Position numbers and translations under genes: made by a program. The notes below the pieces were generated by a model, which saw only the letters and a program-made list of their open reading frames with translations, had not been told where the DNA came from and did no database searches. DNA of 64,000 nucleotides, taken from assembly GCA_023384105.1 (NCBI GenBank), contig JAHDXR010000009.1, forward strand, positions 89,615-153,614, in the 5' to 3' direction. Shown piece after piece: positions 51,740 through 60,223 of this stretch (the stretch's first letter is position 1; every line of letters starts with the position of its first letter). The stretch is from Hyphomonadaceae bacterium (GTDB taxonomy: Bacteria > Pseudomonadota > Alphaproteobacteria > Caulobacterales > Aquidulcibacteraceae).

Positions 51740-52777
51740 ATGACCCAACCCGTTCCCGTCACCGTGCTCACAGGCTTCCTGGGCGCGGGCAAGACCACGC
51801 TCCTCAACCGCATCCTCACCGAACAACACGGCAAGAAGTACGCCGTCATCGTCAATGAATTTGGCGAGATCGGGATCGACAACGACCTGATCGTCGATGC
51901 TGACGAAGAAGTGTTCGAAATGAACAATGGCTGCGTCTGCTGCACGGTGCGCGGCGACCTCATCCGCATCATTGAAGGTTTGATGAAGCGCCAGAGCCAA
52001 TCCGGAAAGGGCCGGTTCGACGCCATCCTGGTGGAGACCACCGGCCTCGCCAAGCCGGCGCCGGTGGCGCAGACCTTCTTCGTCGACGCCGACGTCCGCG
52101 CCAGGACCAAGCTCGACGCCATCGTCGCCGTGGTCGACGCCAAGCACGTGCTTCAGCAGCTGGAGAACGCGGCGGAAGCGGCCGAACAGATCGCGTTCGC
52201 CGATGTCGTCCTGCTCAACAAGACCGACCTCGTCTCGCAGAGCGAACTCGCCGCCATCGAACGCAAGATCCGCGAGGTCAACGCCACCGCCCGCCTGCAC
52301 CGGATGACGCGCGGCGACATCGCCCTCGACGCCATCATGGGCCTCCACGCCTTCGACCTCGACCGCATCACCGAAATCGACCCGCACTTCCTGCCCGATC
52401 ACGATTGCGACGAGGCCTGCGCGCACCACGATCACGACCATCGCGGCCACGATCATCATCACCACGATCACGTCGGCGCCGCCGGCATCACCAGCGTGGC
52501 GCTCTCCACCGAGAAGCCGATCGATCCGCAGAAGCTGCTGCCCTGGATCAACGACCTTACCCAGGCGCGCGGGCCCGACATCCTGCGCCTGAAAGGCATC
52601 TTCGCCTTCCCGGACGAACCGAAGCGCTTCGTCGTCCAAGGCGTGCACATGATCGTGGAAGGGGACACCCAGCGTGACTGGCGCGAAGACGAGCCGCGCG
52701 TGTCGCGCCTGGTCTTCATCGGCCGCAACCTCGACCGCGCCGAGCTTGAAGCCGCGTTCGAGGCGTGCGCGGCGTGA
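51740..52777 (+). CDS. CobW/COG0523 GTPase with His-rich metal-binding loop
   Basis: A 345-residue metallochaperone GTPase. Walker A is TGFLGAGKTT (residues 11-20), the conserved metal motif is CVCC (65-68), NKTD supplies guanine specificity and the CobW_C domain follows from about 250. A His/Asp-rich loop (roughly 215-245, with HHDHDH and HDHHHHDH) suggests Zn2+ or Ni2+ binding. Members load zinc or other metals onto client enzymes. The gene overlaps a WD40 gene, a pairing seen in zinc-responsive loci of other alphaproteobacteria. I see no clear Zur operator upstream. Confidence 0.9.
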   Translation: MTQPVPVTVLTGFLGAGKTTLLNRILTEQHGKKYAVIVNEFGEIGIDNDLIVDADEEVFEMNNGCVCCTVRGDLIRIIEGLMKRQSQSGKGRFDAILVETTGLAKPAPVAQTFFVDADVRARTKLDAIVAVVDAKHVLQQLENAAEAAEQIAFADVVLLNKTDLVSQSELAAIERKIREVNATARLHRMTRGDIALDAIMGLHAFDLDRITEIDPHFLPDHDCDEACAHHDHDHRGHDHHHHDHVGAAGITSVALSTEKPIDPQKLLPWINDLTQARGPDILRLKGIFAFPDEPKRFVVQGVHMIVEGDTQRDWREDEPRVSRLVFIGRNLDRAELEAAFEACAA

Positions 52778-53769
52778 CGGCGCAGGTCTACGAAAGCGGC
52801 CGGCGGCTGGCGCTGGGCGGAGCGGCGACGTCGGTCCATTGGATCGGCGGCGAGGCTTTTTTTGCGCTTGGCGACGGCAACGTGCTGGCCGCGCCGCGCG
52901 ACGGCGAAATTCGCCGCATCGCCGCCCATGACGGCGCCATCCTCTCCGCCGCCCCGCATCCGGACGGAAAGCGTCTCGTCACCGGCGGCGACGACGGCCG
53001 CGCGAACATCGTCTCAGCCGACGGCGCCGTCGCGCCGCTCGCCGAGCTGCGCAAATGGGTGCACCATCTCGTCTCCAGCGCGGCGTCGGGCGTCATCGTC
53101 GCCGGCGTCGGCAAAGATGCGGTCGTGTTCAGGGCCGACAAGGAGGCGCATCGCTTCACCTATCCGTCGACCCTCGGCAGTCTCGCGCTGGACGCCAAAG
53201 GCCGGCGTCTCGCCGCCGCGCACTATGGCGGCGCGACGCTCCGCTACGTGCTGACCGCCGACGACAAGGGCGTTGCGCTGAACTGGGCCGGCTCGCATCT
53301 TGCCTGCACGATCTCGCCGGACGGCGGCTACGTCATCACCGCGATGCAGGAGAATGCGCTACACGGCTGGCGGCTGCCGGAGAAAACCGACCTGCGCATG
53401 GACGGCTACCCGGCCAAGACCAGGAGCTTTTCCTGGGACAAGCGCGGCCGCTGGCTCGCCACCTCCGGCGCCAACGCCGCCATCGTGTGGCCGTTCGTCG
53501 GCAAGCTCGGGCCGCAGGGCAAGCCGCCGCTCCAGCCCGGCGAACGCGAAGCGCTCGTCACCGCCGTCGCGTTCCATCCCACGGAGGAAGTGCTGGCGAT
53601 CGGCTACGCCGACGGCGCGGCGATCGTCGTGCGCTTCGCCGACGGCATGGGCATGGAACTCGACGAGCCGGGCGAAGGCGCCGTCTCCGCGCTCGCCTGG
53701 AGCGCGGACGGCAAGCGCATCGCCATCGGCGACGAAGCCGGGCGCGGGGCGCTTGTCGACGTCAGCTGA
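52774..53769 (+). CDS. WD40-repeat protein paired with CobW
   Basis: A 331-residue protein built of WD40-like blades, for example AHDGAILSAAPHPDGKRLVTGGDDGRANIVS, LACTISPDGGYVITAMQENALHGWRLP, GRWLATSGANAAIVWPF and VSALAWSADGKRIAIGDEAGRGALVDVS. There is no signal peptide, so it is cytoplasmic. The GTG at 52774 overlapping the CobW stop (GTGA) is preferred to the GTG at 52765. A seven-blade propeller next to a metal GTPase suggests a client-docking or scaffold role; this is inference. Its stop abuts the convergent cfa stop. Confidence 0.83.
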   Translation: MTAQVYESGRRLALGGAATSVHWIGGEAFFALGDGNVLAAPRDGEIRRIAAHDGAILSAAPHPDGKRLVTGGDDGRANIVSADGAVAPLAELRKWVHHLVSSAASGVIVAGVGKDAVVFRADKEAHRFTYPSTLGSLALDAKGRRLAAAHYGGATLRYVLTADDKGVALNWAGSHLACTISPDGGYVITAMQENALHGWRLPEKTDLRMDGYPAKTRSFSWDKRGRWLATSGANAAIVWPFVGKLGPQGKPPLQPGEREALVTAVAFHPTEEVLAIGYADGAAIVVRFADGMGMELDEPGEGAVSALAWSADGKRIAIGDEAGRGALVDVS

Positions 53770-54972
53770 TCACTCGGCGGCGACGCCGTGCGCAACCGGA
53801 CCGGCGCGATCGAAATCGGTGATGTAGTCGCGCGTCAGCGGCGCCGCGGCATGGCTCTTGGCCATCTGCAGCTGGTACACAACCAGATCGCCCTCGCGGA
53901 AACCCGCCTCGGACCCGGCGAGATAGAACTCCCACATCCGGCAGAAACGCTCGTCATAAAGCTCGCGCGCCATGTCGCGCTGGGCGGCGAAGCGTTCGCG
54001 CCATTGGCGTAGCGTTTCGGCGTAATGCAGCCGTAGCACTTCCACGTCCGTGAGCATGAGCCCGGCCTGCTCGATCGCCGGCGCGATCTGCGACAGCGAC
54101 GGAATCGCGCCGCCGGGGAAGATGTATTTCTCGATCCAGGCGTTGCCGGGGCCGGGCCCCGTCTTGCGGCCGATCGTGTGCAGAACCGCTACGCCATCGG
54201 GCGCGAGCCGCGCCGCGACCGCCTGGAAGAACGCGCCGTAGTCGCCAGGCCCGACATGCTCGAACATACCGACCGAGACGATGCGGTCGAACTCGCCTTC
54301 GATGTCGCGATAGTCCCGCAGTTCGAACCGCGCCCGCCGCGCCAGTCCCAGATGCATCGCGCGTCTGCGCGCGAGCCCGAGCTGCTCCTTCGAAAGCGTC
54401 ACCCCAAGCACGTCCGCGCCGTAGTCGCGCGCCAGCGTCAGCCCGAGCCCGCCCCAGCCGGCGCCGATGTCGAGCACGCGCAGCCCAGGCCGCAACAGCA
54501 GCTTGGCCGCAAGATGGCGCTTCTTCGCCGCCTGCGCCTCATCGAGGCTCATGTCCGGATGCGGAAAATAGGCGCATGAATACTGCAGATCCTGATCGAG
54601 GAAGAGGCCGAACAGCTCCCGCGACAGGTCGTAGTGATGCGCGACATTGCGCTGCGCCGCGCGCTTCGGGTTCCGTCGCAGGGTCCAGCGCCGCTTGCGC
54701 GCCGCCGCGATGTAGCGCTGATTGCGCGTCGCCAAGGCGAGGAAATCGTAGAGGGTTCCCCGTTCGATCGTGAGCTGGCCGTCCATGTAGGCTTCGCCGA
54801 CCGCCAGGCCCGGATCGGCGGCGATCCGCGCAAGCGTTGGGTTATCGTGGATGCGCACGATCAGCGGCGCGTTCGCCTCGGTCACGCCGCCCACAGCATG
54901 GGCGCGCCCGTCGGGACCGCGCACGACCAGGGCGCCGTCGCGGATGAGGGAAGGCAAGAGCAGTTCCAGCAT
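53770..54972 (-). CDS. cfa: Cyclopropane-fatty-acyl-phospholipid synthase
   Basis: A 400-residue SAM-dependent enzyme that methylenates unsaturated acyl chains in membrane lipids. The N-terminal lipid-binding part has AYMDGQLTIERGTLYDFLAL. The core has NVAHHYDLSRELFGLFLDQDLQYSCAYF, the SAM site LRVLDIGAGWGGLGLTLARDYGADVLGVTLSKEQ, FDRIVSVGMFEHVGPGDYGAFF and the C-terminal FCRMWEFYLAGSEAGFREGDLVVYQLQ. It is a single gene between WD40 and valS. CFA synthesis commonly rises on entry to stationary phase. Confidence 0.93.
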   Translation of the reverse strand: MLELLLPSLIRDGALVVRGPDGRAHAVGGVTEANAPLIVRIHDNPTLARIAADPGLAVGEAYMDGQLTIERGTLYDFLALATRNQRYIAAARKRRWTLRRNPKRAAQRNVAHHYDLSRELFGLFLDQDLQYSCAYFPHPDMSLDEAQAAKKRHLAAKLLLRPGLRVLDIGAGWGGLGLTLARDYGADVLGVTLSKEQLGLARRRAMHLGLARRARFELRDYRDIEGEFDRIVSVGMFEHVGPGDYGAFFQAVAARLAPDGVAVLHTIGRKTGPGPGNAWIEKYIFPGGAIPSLSQIAPAIEQAGLMLTDVEVLRLHYAETLRQWRERFAAQRDMARELYDERFCRMWEFYLAGSEAGFREGDLVVYQLQMAKSHAAAPLTRDYITDFDRAGPVAHGVAAE

Positions 54973-55082
54973 CGTGGCCTCTTCAACAAGGCCCGCCCGC
55001 CACCTGATTTAGGCGCCGGCGCCCGGTTTGCCAGGGTTCGCCCCGGCCGCCGCGCGGCGCCGGACCTGATGGCCGCTTCCGC

Positions 55083-57812
55083 CTACGCCGCGCCGCCGAT
55101 CTGCTGCAGCGCTTGCTTCAGTTTGGCGGCGGAGGCGCCAGCGTCCGCGCGCCGCTCGCGCAGTTCTTCCACCACCTCTTCCGGCGCCTTTTCGATGAAC
55201 GAAGCGTTGCCCAGCTTGGCGTTCATCTTGGCGATCTCGGCTTCAAGCTTGCCGATCTCCTTGGCCAGCCGCGCCGCCTCGGCGGGAAGATCGACCACGC
55301 CCTGCAGCGGCAGCGCCACCGTCGCGCCGCCCAGCACGAACGTCACCGAGCCGGCCGGCGCCTCCGCCGCGCTGGTGGAATATTCGAGCCGCGCCATGCG
55401 GTCGATCAGGTCCTGGTAACGTTCGAGCCGCGCTTCCGTCGCCCCGTCGGCGCCGATCAGCAGCAGCGGTATCTTCGCGCCAGCCGGCACGTTGAGTTCC
55501 GAACGGGTCGAGCGGGTCTCGGCGATCAGGTCGATCATCCACTGGATTTCGGCTTCCGCCTCGGGCTCGATCAGATCGTCGCTCAGCCGCGGCCAGCTCT
55601 CGACGATCAGCATGCCGGAGCGCTTGTGGCCGTACTCGCCCATGCGCGCCCAGATTTCCTCGGTGATGAACGGCATGAACGGATGCAATAAGATTAGGAT
55701 CTGATCCAGCACCCACGCCGCGGTGCGGCGCGTCTCCTGCTTGGCCGCCTCGTCCTCGCCGTTGAGCAACGGCTTAATGAATTCGAGATACCAGTCGCAA
55801 TAGACGTTCCAGACGAAGCGATAGATCGCACCCGCCGCTTCATTAAAGCGGCGCGCTTCCAACTCGCGCGTGATGGCGGCGGCCGCCTTCGCGGTTTCGC
55901 CGACGATCCACTTGTTCACCGTCTGCTGCGGCGTGCGCGGATCGTACTCGTCCCACACAGCGCACTCGTTCATCTGCGCAAAGCGGGCGGCGTTCCACAG
56001 CTTGGTGCCGAAGTTGCGATAGCCTTCGATGCGCTGTTCGCTGAGCTTGATGTCGCGCCCTTGCGCCGCCATCGCCGCTAGCGTGAAACGCAGCGCGTCG
56101 GCGCCGTACTTGTCGACCAGGTCCAGCGGGTCCATCGTGTTGCCCTTGGACTTCGACATCTTTTGGCCCTTGGCGTCGCGGACCAGGGCGTGGATGTAGA
56201 CCTCCTGGAACGGCACATCCTTCATGAAGTGCGTACCCATCATCATCATCCGCGCCACCCAGAAGAAGATGATGTCGTGCGCGGTGACGAGCGTGGAGGT
56301 GGGGTAAAATTTCTTCAGCTCCGGCGTCTTCTCCGGCCAGCCCAGCGTCGAGAACGGCCACAGCGCCGAGGAGAACCAGGTGTCGAGCACATCTTCGTCC
56401 TGGCGCAGCGCCGCGTCCTTGCCGTAGTGCGCCCTGGCCGCCTCGCGCGCGGCCTCCGCGCTCTGCGCGACGAACACATGCCCGTCCGGCCCGTACCAGG
56501 CCGGAATGCGGTGGCCCCACCAGAGCTGACGCGACACGCACCACGGCTCGATGTTGCGCATCCACTGGAAATACGTCTTGGTCCAGGCTTCCGGCACGAA
56601 CCTGGTCTTGCCGGTCTCCACCGCCTCGATCGCCTTCTTCGCCAACTCGCCGGCGTTGACGTACCATTGATCCGTCAGCATCGGCTCGATCACCACGTTC
56701 GAGCGGTCGCCGAACGGCTGCATGATCTTCTTGTTCTCGACGCGTTCGAGCAGGCCGAGCGCCTCGATGTCGGCGACAACCTGTTTGCGCGCCTCGAAGC
56801 GGTCGAGCCCGCGATACTTCGCCGGCACGTGCTCGGCGTCGGCCATGCGGCCCTTCGCATCCATCAGCACGTAGAGCGGGATGTCGTGTGCGCGCGCGAC
56901 CTTGTAATCGTTGAAATCGTGCGCGCCAGTGATCTTCACCGCGCCCGAGCCGAAAGTCGGATCGGGATATTCGTCGGTGATGATCGGGATGTAGCGATTG
57001 GCGAGCGGCAGCAGCACCTTCTTGCCCACGATCGGCGCATAGCGCGCATCGCTCGGGTGCACCGCCACCGCGCCGTCGCCCAGCATCGTCTCGGGACGAG
57101 TCGTGGCGATGGCGATGTAGTCGCGCGTCTCCCACGCGGTGGGATTGCCTTCTTCGTCGCAGGCGGTCGGGAACTGATAGGTCTCGCCGTTCTCAAGCGG
57201 ATACTTGAAGTGCCAGAAATGGCCCTGCACCTCGCGGTTCTCGACTTCGAGGTCCGAGATCGCCGTCTCGAAGTGCGGGTCCCAGTTCACCAGGCGCTTG
57301 TCCTTGTAGATCAGCCCTTCCTTGTGGAGCTGCACGAACACCTTGAGCACGGCCTGCGAGAGGCCTTCATCCATGGTGAAGCGCTCGCGCGACCAGTCGC
57401 ACGAGGCGCCCAGCCGGCGCAGCTGGTTCATGATCTGGCCGCCGGACTCTTCCTTCCAGGCCCAGACGCGCTTCACGAACTCCTCGCGGCCCAGCGAGCG
57501 GCGGTCTTCGTTCTTGCCCGCCTGCGCGAGCTGGCGCTCCACCACCATCTGGGTGGCGATGCCGGCGTGATCCATGCCAGGCTGCCACAGCACGCTCTTG
57601 CCGCGCAGCCGCTCGAACCGGATCAGCACGTCCTGGAGCGTGTTGTTGAGCGCGTGCCCGATATGCAGCGAGCCCGTCACGTTGGGGGGCGGGATGACGA
57701 TGCAGAAGGGCTCCGCCTTCGGGTCGGCCTTCGGCGTGAACGCCCCGGACTCCTCCCACGCCTTCGACCAGCGGGGCTCCACTTCCTTCGGATTGAACGT
57801 CGTCTCGATCAT
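55083..57812 (-). CDS. valS: Valyl-tRNA synthetase
   Basis: A 909-residue class I synthetase. The HIGH motif is in PPPNVTGSLHIGHAL (HIGH at 50-53) and the KMSKS motif in GQKMSKSKGNTMDPLDLVDKYGADALRF (near 530). The editing domain lies at about 190-350 (TTRPETMLGDGAVAVHPSD). A C-terminal coiled coil (about 845-905) has the usual Lys/Glu/Ala-rich heptads. The ATG at 57812 gives IETTFNPKEVEPRW, the standard start; the longer upstream reading runs into the popZ terminator. Confidence 0.97.
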   Translation of the reverse strand: MIETTFNPKEVEPRWSKAWEESGAFTPKADPKAEPFCIVIPPPNVTGSLHIGHALNNTLQDVLIRFERLRGKSVLWQPGMDHAGIATQMVVERQLAQAGKNEDRRSLGREEFVKRVWAWKEESGGQIMNQLRRLGASCDWSRERFTMDEGLSQAVLKVFVQLHKEGLIYKDKRLVNWDPHFETAISDLEVENREVQGHFWHFKYPLENGETYQFPTACDEEGNPTAWETRDYIAIATTRPETMLGDGAVAVHPSDARYAPIVGKKVLLPLANRYIPIITDEYPDPTFGSGAVKITGAHDFNDYKVARAHDIPLYVLMDAKGRMADAEHVPAKYRGLDRFEARKQVVADIEALGLLERVENKKIMQPFGDRSNVVIEPMLTDQWYVNAGELAKKAIEAVETGKTRFVPEAWTKTYFQWMRNIEPWCVSRQLWWGHRIPAWYGPDGHVFVAQSAEAAREAARAHYGKDAALRQDEDVLDTWFSSALWPFSTLGWPEKTPELKKFYPTSTLVTAHDIIFFWVARMMMMGTHFMKDVPFQEVYIHALVRDAKGQKMSKSKGNTMDPLDLVDKYGADALRFTLAAMAAQGRDIKLSEQRIEGYRNFGTKLWNAARFAQMNECAVWDEYDPRTPQQTVNKWIVGETAKAAAAITRELEARRFNEAAGAIYRFVWNVYCDWYLEFIKPLLNGEDEAAKQETRRTAAWVLDQILILLHPFMPFITEEIWARMGEYGHKRSGMLIVESWPRLSDDLIEPEAEAEIQWMIDLIAETRSTRSELNVPAGAKIPLLLIGADGATEARLERYQDLIDRMARLEYSTSAAEAPAGSVTFVLGGATVALPLQGVVDLPAEAARLAKEIGKLEAEIAKMNAKLGNASFIEKAPEEVVEELRERRADAGASAAKLKQALQQIGGAA

Positions 57813-57988
57813 CCGAAAGCCTATAGCAGGCCGGCGGCGGCGAGGGCGAGATGCGATCTCGCACCCGCACACCAGCGGTCTCCCGGCTGAAGCTGGGGTG
57901 CGAGCGGGGATTTGGAGGGCAAACCGGCGCCGATCGGCCCCTGGGGTCCCGGCTCTCCGCTTCGCTTCGGGCCGGGAAGCGTGGGCGA

Positions 57989-58021
57989 CAAAAAAACGCC
58001 CCGGCTCGTCGCCGGGGCGTT
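57989..58021 (-). terminator. Intrinsic terminator of popZ
   Basis: An 11-bp GC-rich stem (AACGCCCCGGC with GCCGGGGCGTT, loop TCGTC at 58006-58010) followed on the minus strand by a run of T. It lies 23 bp beyond the popZ stop and upstream of valS, separating the two units. Confidence 0.85.
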
Positions 58022-58044
58022 CGCACATTCGATTGCGCTTCGGC

Positions 58045-58515
58045 TTACCGCGCCAGGCGGGAGATGCGCTCCAACTCGGCTTCGACCCGCGCCTCGACGA
58101 TGGCGGGAAGGTTCTGGTCCAGCCACTCCTTCAGCATCGGCTTCAGCAGTTCGCGGACCACGCCTTCGACCGTCTGGTTCGGCGTGTCGGCGATGCGCAG
58201 CGTGCCGGACAGGCGCGCCAGCGCGCTCGCGGCGGCGTTGGCGGAAGGCGGCGAAATGATGCTGTCGCCGCTTTCGACCGCCGGTTCATACGCAGCCGGC
58301 GCCTCCGGCGTTTCCTGCGTCACGACCTGTTCAACCGCCTCGAACACGATGTCGTCTTCCGGCGTGACCGCCGGCGCGGCGGCGACGACAGGCTCGTCCG
58401 TTTGGGTCAGGTCGAGCACCGGCTCCGGCGCCTGGTCTTCCTCGGAGATGATCCGGCGGATCGACGCCAGGATTTCCTCCATGGAAGGTTCGGCTTGCGG
58501 GTCTTGCAGCGCCAT
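58045..58515 (-). CDS. popZ: Polar organizing protein PopZ (DUF2497)
   Basis: A 156-residue protein with the two PopZ signatures. The N-terminal partner-binding helix is PSMEEILASIRRIISEED (about residues 11-28). The C-terminal oligomerisation region contains TVEGVVRELLKPMLKEWLDQNLPAIVEARVEAELERISR. Between them is an acidic, Pro/Ala/Glu-rich linker. PopZ forms a polar matrix that anchors the centromere via ParB and recruits cell-cycle kinases. The ATG at 58515 gives ALQDPQAEPSMEEI; the upstream extension is not family-like. Neighbouring valS matches the Caulobacter arrangement as I recall it. Confidence 0.9.
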   Translation of the reverse strand: MALQDPQAEPSMEEILASIRRIISEEDQAPEPVLDLTQTDEPVVAAAPAVTPEDDIVFEAVEQVVTQETPEAPAAYEPAVESGDSIISPPSANAAASALARLSGTLRIADTPNQTVEGVVRELLKPMLKEWLDQNLPAIVEARVEAELERISRLAR

Positions 58516-58705
58516 CTTGAGCCTCACGAATTCCGGTGCGAGTCGCGTCCGACTCAAAGGTTATTGATCGCGGCGATTCTCGTCCACTTGCGCAATGCAT
58601 CGCGCAAGGCGCGACTCGCCCTCTTCCGCGCATGCTCAAAGGGATCGAATAAGGGAACGTTAAGAAAGCGGGCGGACGCGCCTTATTGCGTGCCTGCAAC
58701 GCTCG

Positions 58706-59356
58706 TCAGAACGCGAACCCGCGCGGCTTAGCCAGGCCCGGCGCCAGCGGCGGGAACGCATCGAACACGGTGCGATAGGCGATCGCATCGTCGGTGCGGG
58801 TATAGATGCGCGCCGCACCCGCATGCCCCTCGCGCACGATGACGCCGAGCCGCCCGCCCGGCGCAAGCTGTTTCAGCCACGCGTCCGGCACGACCTCGGC
58901 GGCGCCGTTCAGCAGCATCACGTCGTAAGGCGCTTCGCCCTTCCAGCCCTCGGCCACGGCGGTCGAAACCGTTTTCACATTGGCGACGGCGGCGGATTCA
59001 AGCGCCGTACGCGCCGCGAAGGAGAGATCGCCGTCGGGCTCGAGCGCCACCACCTCCTTGCAGCACGCGGCGAGCACGGCCGCGCCGTAGCCGGTCGCGC
59101 CCGCGATCTCGAGGCCGCGCTCGTGCGGCTGCGGCGCCAACGCCTGGATCAGCTTGGCCAGATCGCGCGGGCGCATCAGGAAACGGCCGTCGGCAACTTC
59201 GATCTCGAGGTCGGCGTAGGCGAGCGCCCGCTTCTGCGCCGGCGCGAAGCGCTCGCGCGGCAGGTGGCGCATGGCGCGCAGGATGCGGGTGTCGGTCACG
59301 TCCGCGGTGCGGACTTGGCTTTCCACCATGATGTCCCGCGATTGGGCCAGATCCAT
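58706..59356 (-). CDS. Protein-L-isoaspartate O-methyltransferase family protein
   Basis: A 216-residue SAM-dependent protein of the PCMT family: MVESQVRTADVTDTRILRAMRHLPRERFAP at the N-terminus, LIQALAPQPHERGLEIAGATGYGAAVLA for the SAM loop and a C-terminal APGGRLGVIVREG. The classical GTGSGY SAM motif is changed to AGATGYGA, as in the alphaproteobacterial subgroup often found near tolC. Whether it repairs isoaspartate is not certain. It is the last chromosomal gene before the broken tRNA-Cys. Confidence 0.83.
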   Translation of the reverse strand: MDLAQSRDIMVESQVRTADVTDTRILRAMRHLPRERFAPAQKRALAYADLEIEVADGRFLMRPRDLAKLIQALAPQPHERGLEIAGATGYGAAVLAACCKEVVALEPDGDLSFAARTALESAAVANVKTVSTAVAEGWKGEAPYDVMLLNGAAEVVPDAWLKQLAPGGRLGVIVREGHAGAARIYTRTDDAIAYRTVFDAFPPLAPGLAKPRGFAF

Positions 59357-59523
59357 GCCTTGGCGCTCCCAGTTTCCGGCCCCGGTTAAGCCGCCCCGCC
59401 GCCGATCGCAAGCGAGCCGCTTTGACGCGGGCCTGCCGGGACCGAACGCCGGCGGCCGCTTGACCGTGCGCGGCTTACGCGCCTAGGAGATCGGCCCCGG
59501 CGCAGCCACCTGCCGCCGGGCTT

Positions 59524-59563
59524 GGCCTCGTGGCGGAGTGGTTACGCAGCGGACTGCAAATCC
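59524..59563 (+). pseudogene. 5' half of tRNA-Cys (anticodon GCA), attachment-site scar
   Basis: Acceptor 5' strand GGCCTCG, a complete D arm and anticodon loop CTGCAAA (anticodon GCA) are those of alphaproteobacterial tRNA-Cys. Homology stops after GGACTGCAAATCC (59551-59563), in the 3' side of the anticodon stem, and no T arm follows. This marks the left junction of an inserted element. The intact tRNA-Cys should be at the other end, outside the window. Confidence 0.8.
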
Positions 59564-59787
59564 AGCATAAAGCGAACAAAAACACATATTTAGCTGGAAA
59601 TTTTACCGTGAACCCCTGCCGAACGCCCGTCGAACACCTGTGAACGATGGAAAACGCGGCAGGCTGTTTGCAGGCCCGTATGTTCATGACCAAGAGCCGT
59701 CAACGTCGGCGCGGAGCGCGTAATATTTAGAACGCCGCGGTCGCGTGGCTGACGGAAGATGACGGGACGCCAAAATCAGGTGTCGCG

Positions 59788-60222
59788 GTGACCGGGATTG
59801 CTGACGTCAAGGGCGAGCGCGCGGCGGCAGTGAAAGCGATCAAATGCCGAGCGAGCGGCGGCAAGGCGGACCGGTCCGCCGCGTCGGCTATCCGGCGCCG
59901 TCGCCTAACCCAGCTTGCGCCGCTCGCTCGCGAAATCCACGAAGTGTTGACGCACGTACCGGACGACGAAAAGCGCCTGACCCGCTGTTCCCGCACACGT
60001 CTCATAGACGAACTGCGCGCATGGCTGTGGGAAGACGCAGACCGGTGGGAACCGCCCGAAGGCGTGAGCGTGGAAGCCATTGCGGGCGCCCGCGAGCTTT
60101 GGCCGCATGGCGTCCCCCAGCGTCGCACATTCCGCGACCTGTTCCGCAGGATGAGCATTGACGACATTCTCAATGCTGACGGCGACCCTGCACCCGCCAA
60201 AGGCATACAGCGCACGCGCTAA
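59788..60222 (+). CDS. Hypothetical island protein
   Basis: A 144-residue basic protein that I do not recognise. It has a Lys/Arg-rich N-terminal half (KCRASGGKADRSAASAIRRRRLTQL) and a helical middle with RLIDELRAWLWEDADRWEPPEGV, then RRTFRDLFRRMSIDDILN. It is the first ORF inside the island, about 225 bp after the tRNA scar, and overlaps the upstream part of the primase reading frame. The start is uncertain. A regulatory or replication-accessory role is possible but not shown. Confidence 0.5.
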   Translation: MTGIADVKGERAAAVKAIKCRASGGKADRSAASAIRRRRLTQLAPLAREIHEVLTHVPDDEKRLTRCSRTRLIDELRAWLWEDADRWEPPEGVSVEAIAGARELWPHGVPQRRTFRDLFRRMSIDDILNADGDPAPAKGIQRTR

Positions 60223-60223
60223 C

